From Rhodospirillaceae bacterium (lineage in GTDB: Bacteria; Pseudomonadota; Alphaproteobacteria; UBA8366; GCA-2717185), in the NCBI GenBank assembly GCA_002717185.1, contig PBDC01000014.1:28132-34669 (forward strand): a stretch of 6,538 bases of DNA, given 5' to 3'. The notes under the pieces are model-generated. The model was not told the origin of the DNA. It was given only the letters and a program-made list of their open reading frames with translations, and did no database searches. Position numbers and translations under genes: made by a program. This document shows positions 1-4,470 of this stretch, one piece after another; within the stretch, counting starts at the first letter, position 1; the number at the start of each line of letters is the position of its first letter.

Positions 1-231
1 AGCCAGATCGGAGCGTTTTTCCCAAAACAGGAAAAAGCAGCGCTGACCCGTATGATCAAAGGCTATCGCGACTCCGGTTTGTGGGCGCGCACCCCAACGC
101 TACCAGTGGAAGCCTTTACTCGGCTCAAGGCGGCACTAGTGTCGGGCCACTTAATCGCGTCCGATCCACCCTACGAACGGCTCGTCGATGCCGAGCTATC
201 GAACGCCTTCGATGAGGAGGCACGGAGATGA
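1..231 (+). CDS. ABC transporter substrate-binding protein, NMT1/SsuA-like (C-terminal part)
   Basis: Frame 1 is open from the first base and ends in TGA at 229-231, giving 76 residues of a protein that begins upstream of the window. The tail, with a tryptophan in a GLW.R.P context followed by EAF.RLKAAL, a short polar turn, and YERLVD..L.NAF, resembles the C-terminal end of NMT1/THI5/SsuA-like periplasmic binding proteins. These capture sulfonates, nitrate, pyrimidines, phthalates or similar small molecules for an ABC importer. The signal peptide and most of the ligand pocket are outside the window, so the ligand cannot be named. The stop codon overlaps the start of the next gene (ATGA, 228-231), which makes co-translation with the dioxygenase very likely. 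The permease and ATPase genes would be expected further upstream. The reading frame is secure; the family call rests on a short tail and is moderate. Confidence 0.62.
   Translation, partial: SQIGAFFPKQEKAALTRMIKGYRDSGLWARTPTLPVEAFTRLKAALVSGHLIASDPPYERLVDAELSNAFDEEARR
214..220 (+). promoter_or_regulatory. Ribosome binding site of the 2OG-Fe(II) oxygenase gene
   Basis: GAGGAGG lies inside the last codons of the upstream transporter gene, 7 bases before the ATG at 228. It supports 228 as the start and allows translation to restart at the ATGA overlap. Confidence 0.8.
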
Positions 232-1214
232 CCCTGCAAGTCCCCGCCATCGATATCGCGCCCTTCCTATCTGGCGACCCAGATGGCAAGCGCCAGACCG
301 TAAAGGAGGTCCACACCGCCTGCCGCGATATCGGGTTTTTGGTGATTGCCGGACACGGTCTGCCACCCGATGACTTGCGCCGCGCCTTCGACCTTACCCG
401 CGACTTCTTTGATTTAACGCAGGCAACCAAAGATCGCTGGCACCCAACCGGACCGTCGAAGCAGCGCGGCTATCACGCATTCAAAACCCGCGGCCTCGCG
501 AATACGCTCGACGCCAAGGTGCCGCTCGATCTGCGCGAGACCCTCTTCCTCGGCCCAATCGACGATTTTCGGCCGCACTATAGGAATCTCCCCGAAGCGG
601 CGCTCTCCTACTGGCCCAACACGATCCCGACGGAGCCGGTGGGGGTCGACGACGCCGTCATACGGCTCTATCGCGGTTTCGAGCGGCTGTCTGCCGACCT
701 GCTGCGCATATTCGCCTTGGCGCTCGACATGCCGGAAGATCACTTCTCAGACAAAATCCACCGCCATTTCTCGATCCTGAGCTGTCACCATTATCCGGCG
801 CTATCCGAACAGCCCCTGCCGAAGCAGCTACGCACCGGCGCACACACTGACTTCGGTGCCATGACCATACTTGCGATGACAAAGGCGAAAGGTGGGTTGG
901 AGGTAAAAATGCCGGACGGTAGTTGGGTCGGAGTGCAGGCCGGGCCGGACCAACTAGTGGTCAATCTAGGCGACATGATGGCACGCTGGACCAACGAGCG
1001 CTGGATCTCAACCCTGCATCGAGTGGTCAATCCACCCGAACTGGAAGACGCCAAAAGCCGGCGGCAATCGATCGGCTATTTTATGCACCCAAACTACGAT
1101 GCCAAAATCGAATGCTTTCCAACCTGTCTCGTCACCGGCGAGACCCCTCGCCACCCGACGATTACCGCCGGCGAGCATATCGCGATGAAGATAGAGAAGA
1201 GCCACAATGCATGA
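228..1214 (+). CDS. Fe(II)/2-oxoglutarate-dependent oxygenase, isopenicillin N synthase-like family
   Basis: This 328-residue cytoplasmic enzyme is expected to use O2 and 2-oxoglutarate, with a non-haem iron, to hydroxylate or otherwise oxidise a small substrate. Residues about 5-115 form the N-terminal DIOX_N-type region (an IDI.PF start, then ACRDIGF..I.GHG at 31-44). Residues about 180-295 form the 2OG-FeII_Oxy double-stranded beta-helix. The iron triad is visible as H206 and D208 (GAHTDFG) and H264 (STLHRV). R279-x-S281 fits the RxS that binds the 2-oxoglutarate carboxylate. The segment VVNLGDMMARWTNERW is typical of the family, and the length is normal. The start has a good Shine-Dalgarno box and overlaps the transporter gene's stop; its own end overlaps the next gene by 8 bases. 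The family is certain. The substrate is unknown: such enzymes act on nucleobases, amino acids and many other metabolites. Context suggests it acts on whatever the linked transporter imports. Confidence 0.93.
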   Translation: MTLQVPAIDIAPFLSGDPDGKRQTVKEVHTACRDIGFLVIAGHGLPPDDLRRAFDLTRDFFDLTQATKDRWHPTGPSKQRGYHAFKTRGLANTLDAKVPLDLRETLFLGPIDDFRPHYRNLPEAALSYWPNTIPTEPVGVDDAVIRLYRGFERLSADLLRIFALALDMPEDHFSDKIHRHFSILSCHHYPALSEQPLPKQLRTGAHTDFGAMTILAMTKAKGGLEVKMPDGSWVGVQAGPDQLVVNLGDMMARWTNERWISTLHRVVNPPELEDAKSRRQSIGYFMHPNYDAKIECFPTCLVTGETPRHPTITAGEHIAMKIEKSHNA

Positions 1215-2607
1215 TTTTGACCAAGGTTCCAAAGAACGTCAGGACGTCGCGACTGGACTGAAAACACTGTGTAACTGGATTGTTAATGTCGGTTACAATG
1301 ACATTCCGGAAGAAGTCCTGGCGAGCGCCGCGCTGGTCCTATTCGACGATATTGGCGCTATCGTTGCCGCGCGCGACGAGCCGGAGTTGGCACGGCTGCA
1401 GAACCAGCTGCTCGAGCGAGGCGGCACAGCGGAGGCCACAATATTCCGAGGCAGCCGGCCGCGGCATGACCGCCTTACCGCGGCGATGGCGAACGGCGCG
1501 GCCAGCGACTGGTGCGAACTCGATGAGGGCTATCGCGTCACTAGTTGTCATGCGGGCATCTATATCCTCCCAGCGTTGATGGCGGAAGCTGAGGCAACAT
1601 CAATGCCAACGCGAGACGTGCTGCGCGTCCTAGTCACAGCGTACGAGACTGTCACACGCTTCGCACGTACTTTTCCGTCGATCACACAGACCTTCCATCC
1701 GCACGCCGCCTATTCGGCGGTCGGTGCGGCGGCAGCGATCGGGCTGGCGCGCGGTCTCGACGCGGAAACGTTCCGCGCAGCGCTCAGCAACGCAGCTACC
1801 ATGGTGGCTCCGGGACCGTCCGGCCATACCGGCGCCGGAGCATTGGTCCGCAATGTCTGGCCCGCGACGGGCGCGGCGAACGGGATACGCGCTGTCGATT
1901 GGGCAGTCTGCGGTATCGCCGGGCTCGCCGGGTCCGCCCATGACGTCTATGCGGCCGGGCTGGGCGCTGATTGCAGACCAGCGGAAATGTCAGCCGACCT
2001 CGGTGGGATTTGGGCAATCACGCAAAACTTCCAAAAACTGCACGCCTGTTGCCAATTCTTGCACAGCACCGTCGAAGCTATGCTCGACCTGCAGGAGCGA
2101 TATGGCGGCGTCTTGCCAATCGAACAAATCGATTCCATCGACATCGCCGCCCATCCTCGCGCCGAGCGCCTGACAGGGACACGACCACCGACCACCTTGG
2201 GCGCGAAGTTCTCATTGCCACATGCCGCCGCTGCAGTCGCCGTATTGGGCCACGCGGGTGCACCCGCCTTCGCCGCAGAAAGCCTGGACCACCCGCAGAT
2301 CGATAAGCTGCGCCACAAGGTCTCTATCGCACCTTACCGCCACATCCCCGACTGGCCTAACGACCGCCCCTCACGTGTCAAGCTTTCGCTGGTCGGCGGT
2401 GAAACCATGGAAACCGAAGTTCTGAGCGCTCGCGGTGGCCCCGACCGACCCTTCACCCGCGAGGAAATTCTCATCAAAATCGACGGCATCTGCGATCCAG
2501 TTTACCCGAAATTGGGCGCCGTCGCGCGGCTGGCTATTACTCTAGATACCGACTTGCTCGACCAACCTTGGGATCAAGTAGTCGCTGTCTTTACAGCAAC
2601 AGAATAG
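1207..2607 (+). CDS. MmgE/PrpD family protein (2-methylcitrate dehydratase-like)
   Basis: This is a 466-residue protein of the usual length for MmgE/PrpD enzymes, which include 2-methylcitrate dehydratase, cis-aconitate decarboxylase and iminodisuccinate epimerase. The helical domain spans about residues 15-270 and about 435-466; the smaller alpha/beta domain spans about 275-430. Family landmarks are the DIG segment at 48-50, NGAASDWCELDE at 96-107, H115 before a conserved LP, HPHAAYSAVGAAAA at 164-177, KLHACC..LH at 277-286, and AKFSLPHA at 333-340. Residues aligning with known catalytic positions differ from the classical enzymes: R215 where Lys is usual, H339 where Tyr is usual, and G108 where Thr is usual. 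The reaction is therefore probably not methylcitrate dehydration. The ATG at 1207 lies inside the oxygenase gene (8-base overlap), with AGAGAAGA at 1193-1200 as a weak ribosome site. The overlap implies shared transcription and a shared pathway with the oxygenase. Substrate not assignable; family call firm. Confidence 0.9.
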   Translation: MHDFDQGSKERQDVATGLKTLCNWIVNVGYNDIPEEVLASAALVLFDDIGAIVAARDEPELARLQNQLLERGGTAEATIFRGSRPRHDRLTAAMANGAASDWCELDEGYRVTSCHAGIYILPALMAEAEATSMPTRDVLRVLVTAYETVTRFARTFPSITQTFHPHAAYSAVGAAAAIGLARGLDAETFRAALSNAATMVAPGPSGHTGAGALVRNVWPATGAANGIRAVDWAVCGIAGLAGSAHDVYAAGLGADCRPAEMSADLGGIWAITQNFQKLHACCQFLHSTVEAMLDLQERYGGVLPIEQIDSIDIAAHPRAERLTGTRPPTTLGAKFSLPHAAAAVAVLGHAGAPAFAAESLDHPQIDKLRHKVSIAPYRHIPDWPNDRPSRVKLSLVGGETMETEVLSARGGPDRPFTREEILIKIDGICDPVYPKLGAVARLAITLDTDLLDQPWDQVVAVFTATE

Positions 2608-2610
2608 ACT

Positions 2611-4329
2611 TTATGCCGCCTGCGGTCCCTTCTGCTGTCCGCGGATGACACCACCCGGCAGGGCACCGCTGTGTTCGCCGTTCTCAAAGGTCACCGCGCC
2701 TGTCTGCACCGTGGCAATATAGCCCTGTGCTTCCTGGATAAGACGGCGACCGCCGGCCGGCAAATCACGTACCATGTGCGGTGGACGCAGCTGGAGCCCG
2801 TCAAAATCGATCACGTTGACGTCCGCCTTCATACCCGGCGCCAGCGCACCACGGTCGTTCAGCCCAAAGAAGTTAGCGTTCGCCTGGGTCTGCCGGTGGA
2901 CAACCCATTCCAGGGGCAACCGGTCACCTCGTTGGCGATCGCGTACCCAGTGGGTCAGCAGGTAGGTGGGGATGCTGGCGTCGCAGATTAAGCCGCAATG
3001 TGCCCCTCCGTCGCCAAGCCCAAACAAAGCCTGATCGTCTGTCATCATCTCGCGAATCGTGTCGTGATTGCGCGAGGTGTAATTGGTGAAGGGCAGGAAG
3101 ATGAGTTCCTTTCCATCACGCTCCAGCAGAATATCGTAGGCTACTTCGGCCGGCTCTCGGCCTTCACGCGCAGCTATAGCGGCAATGCTCTGGTCCTCGG
3201 ATGGCTCGTAATTTGGGGGATCGCCGAGCCGAAACATCTTGTCGAAGGCACCAGTAACCTCCTGCATGATATGCGATTTGTGGGACCGGACTTCAGAAAT
3301 GACCCTTTGTTTAAAGGTTGGATCGCACATCTTCGCCACCCGGTCGATCAATGACAGGTCGCGTATCTCCTTATACGCTGCCTTACTCATGAAGGGATGC
3401 AGGGAACATTCAAGACCAAGGAAGAAGCCGACTGGTCGCGGGCAGACCTGAGGGTGAATTTGTGCACCATCACCGTTCGGTCGCGACAACTCCAGTAAAC
3501 GCCGCCACTTGTCCGGCTTATCGTCGAACTGAACCAGCAGATAGTAAAGTGGACGACCCGACTCGGCAGATAGCTGGCGCAATCCGGCCATATCCTCTTC
3601 CGGCTGATCGAAATCGCTCAGTACACCGATTAGCCCCTCACCGCGTTTTTTCATCGCTCCAACAATCGTGCGGAGTTCTTGGAGATCAGCAGAGTAGCTG
3701 GGCACATGCTCGTTTTTAGAGGTGCGGTGAAACTTCGTCTTGGAGGTCGTAAATCCAAGCGCACCGGAGGCTAGCCCTTCCTCGACCAAACTGGCCATCT
3801 GCGCCATCTCGCCTTCGGTTGCTGGACGCTCGCCGGAAGCCGCGGCGCCCATAACATAAGCGCGTAACGGACTGTGCGGCACCTGCACACCGATATCGAT
3901 AGCGTGGTTCATCGCGCCGAGTGCATCCATGAATTCCGGGAAGCTTTCCCAGCGCCAATCAACGCCCTCATGTAATGCAGCCCCGGGAATATCCTCTACG
4001 CCTTCCATCAATTCGATTAGATCGGTGTGCATGTCCGGCCGCACCGGGGCGAAACCAACACCACAATTACCCATAACTATGGTTGTCACACCATGCCAGC
4101 AAGACGGTCCGATCAACGGGTCCCAGGTCACCTGACCGTCGTAATGGGTATGCACGTCGACCCAGCCCGGCTGCACCAGGGCCCCTGCAGCGTCGATCTC
4201 GCGTTTGCCCAGTCCGACCTTCCCACCAACCTGCGCGATGATGTTGCCATCAATCGCAAGATCACCTGAATAAGCCTGGGTCCCCGTACCATCGACTATC
4301 GTCCCACCGCGAATTACCAGATCATGCAT
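2611..4329 (-). CDS. Amidohydrolase family protein, D-aminoacylase (N-acyl-D-amino-acid deacylase)-like
   Basis: This 572-residue probable metal-dependent hydrolase would release an amino acid or amine from an N-acyl or cyclic amide substrate. Residues 1-55 and about 500-572 form the split composite beta domain (LVIRGGTIVDGTG at the start; G.L.PG..AD.NV at 494-506). Residues 56-490 form the TIM-barrel Amidohydro_3 domain. H60 and H62 (DVHTHYDGQ), C89 (GNCGVGFAP), and D440 with H444 (GLGDGGAH) match metal and catalytic positions of D-aminoacylases. The two further metal histidines of the Alcaligenes enzyme (H220 and H250 in its numbering) have no clear counterpart here; H201 (in KFHRTS) could substitute. 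The frame stays open to an ATG at 4404, but an AGGAGG box and homology fix the start at 4329; the extra 25 residues are unlikely. The gene converges on the MmgE/PrpD gene with 3 bases between stops, and diverges from the oxidoreductase gene. Substrate and stereospecificity are not established. Confidence 0.88.
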   Translation of the reverse strand: MHDLVIRGGTIVDGTGTQAYSGDLAIDGNIIAQVGGKVGLGKREIDAAGALVQPGWVDVHTHYDGQVTWDPLIGPSCWHGVTTIVMGNCGVGFAPVRPDMHTDLIELMEGVEDIPGAALHEGVDWRWESFPEFMDALGAMNHAIDIGVQVPHSPLRAYVMGAAASGERPATEGEMAQMASLVEEGLASGALGFTTSKTKFHRTSKNEHVPSYSADLQELRTIVGAMKKRGEGLIGVLSDFDQPEEDMAGLRQLSAESGRPLYYLLVQFDDKPDKWRRLLELSRPNGDGAQIHPQVCPRPVGFFLGLECSLHPFMSKAAYKEIRDLSLIDRVAKMCDPTFKQRVISEVRSHKSHIMQEVTGAFDKMFRLGDPPNYEPSEDQSIAAIAAREGREPAEVAYDILLERDGKELIFLPFTNYTSRNHDTIREMMTDDQALFGLGDGGAHCGLICDASIPTYLLTHWVRDRQRGDRLPLEWVVHRQTQANANFFGLNDRGALAPGMKADVNVIDFDGLQLRPPHMVRDLPAGGRRLIQEAQGYIATVQTGAVTFENGEHSGALPGGVIRGQQKGPQAA

Positions 4330-4337
4330 CGTGCATT

Positions 4338-4343
4338 CCTCCT
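4338..4343 (-). promoter_or_regulatory. Ribosome binding site of the amidohydrolase gene
   Basis: On the minus strand, AGGAGG stands 8 bases before the ATG at 4329-4327. This strong site decides between the 4329 start and the longer in-frame possibility at 4404, which has no comparable box and would read through the inverted repeats. Confidence 0.88.
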
Positions 4344-4352
4344 GAAAGCAGC

Positions 4353-4402
4353 GGTGAGTGTAGCTTAAGACCAGGAATAGAGCCAAATCCTGGCCACTCA
4401 CC
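4353..4402. repeat. Nested inverted repeats in the divergent promoter region
   Basis: Outer arms GGTGAGTG (4353-4360) and CACTCACC (4395-4402) are perfect 8-base inverted repeats, separated by 34 bases. Between them lie perfect 6-base arms CCAGGA (4371-4376) and TCCTGG (4388-4393), around an 11-base AT-rich centre. The two pairs could stack into one interrupted stem, with 10 unpaired bases on the left and 1 on the right, or could be two regulator half-sites. The outer left arm overlaps a candidate minus-strand -10 box and the outer right arm lies upstream of its -35 box. No T-run follows either arm, so a terminator is unlikely. An operator role is inferred from position. Confidence 0.5.
4357..4386 (-). 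promoter_or_regulatory. Candidate sigma70-like promoter of the amidohydrolase gene
   Basis: On the minus strand, TTGGCT (4386-4381) and TACACT (4362-4357) each match the -35 and -10 consensus at four of six positions, with an 18-base spacer. Transcription would start near 4350, giving a leader of about 20 bases that includes the AGGAGG box. The match is modest; its placement between the inverted repeat arms adds some weight. Confidence 0.32.
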
Positions 4403-4409
4403 AACGATT

Positions 4410-4437
4410 ATGAAAATTCGCCGCGGGCGTCTAACAT
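4410..4437 (+). promoter_or_regulatory. Weak candidate promoter of the oxidoreductase gene
   Basis: ATGAAA (4410-4415) and TAACAT (4432-4437) each match the -35 and -10 consensus at four of six positions, with a 16-base spacer. This would start transcription near 4444, about 27 bases before the ATG. It is the best plus-strand pair seen in the gap, but chance matches at this level are common. Confidence 0.2.
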
Positions 4438-4470
4438 TTAGGCGAACCAGAAAGATGGGATAGGGCAAGG

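Noticed and set aside
302..310. AAAGGAGGT, a near-perfect anti-Shine-Dalgarno match inside the oxygenase gene
   Set aside because: No ATG or GTG follows at a suitable distance, and it encodes ordinary residues of the conserved N-terminal region. It is probably a chance match.
2611..2640. A short hairpin at the convergent junction (CCGC/GCGG around 2616-2625) as a terminator
   Set aside because: The arms are 4 bases with a 2-base loop, and no T-run follows on either strand, so it does not look like an intrinsic terminator.
2671..2991. Plus-strand open frames opposite the amidohydrolase (for example 2671-2991 and 2998-3354)
   Set aside because: They are antisense shadows of a well-conserved gene, their products show no recognisable family features, and they have no ribosome sites that stand out.
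4330..4404. A 25-residue N-terminal extension of the amidohydrolase, starting at 4404 on the minus strand
   Set aside because: The start at 4329 has an AGGAGG box at an ideal distance and begins with the family's normal LVIRGG.IVDG motif. The extension crosses the inverted repeats and the candidate promoter.
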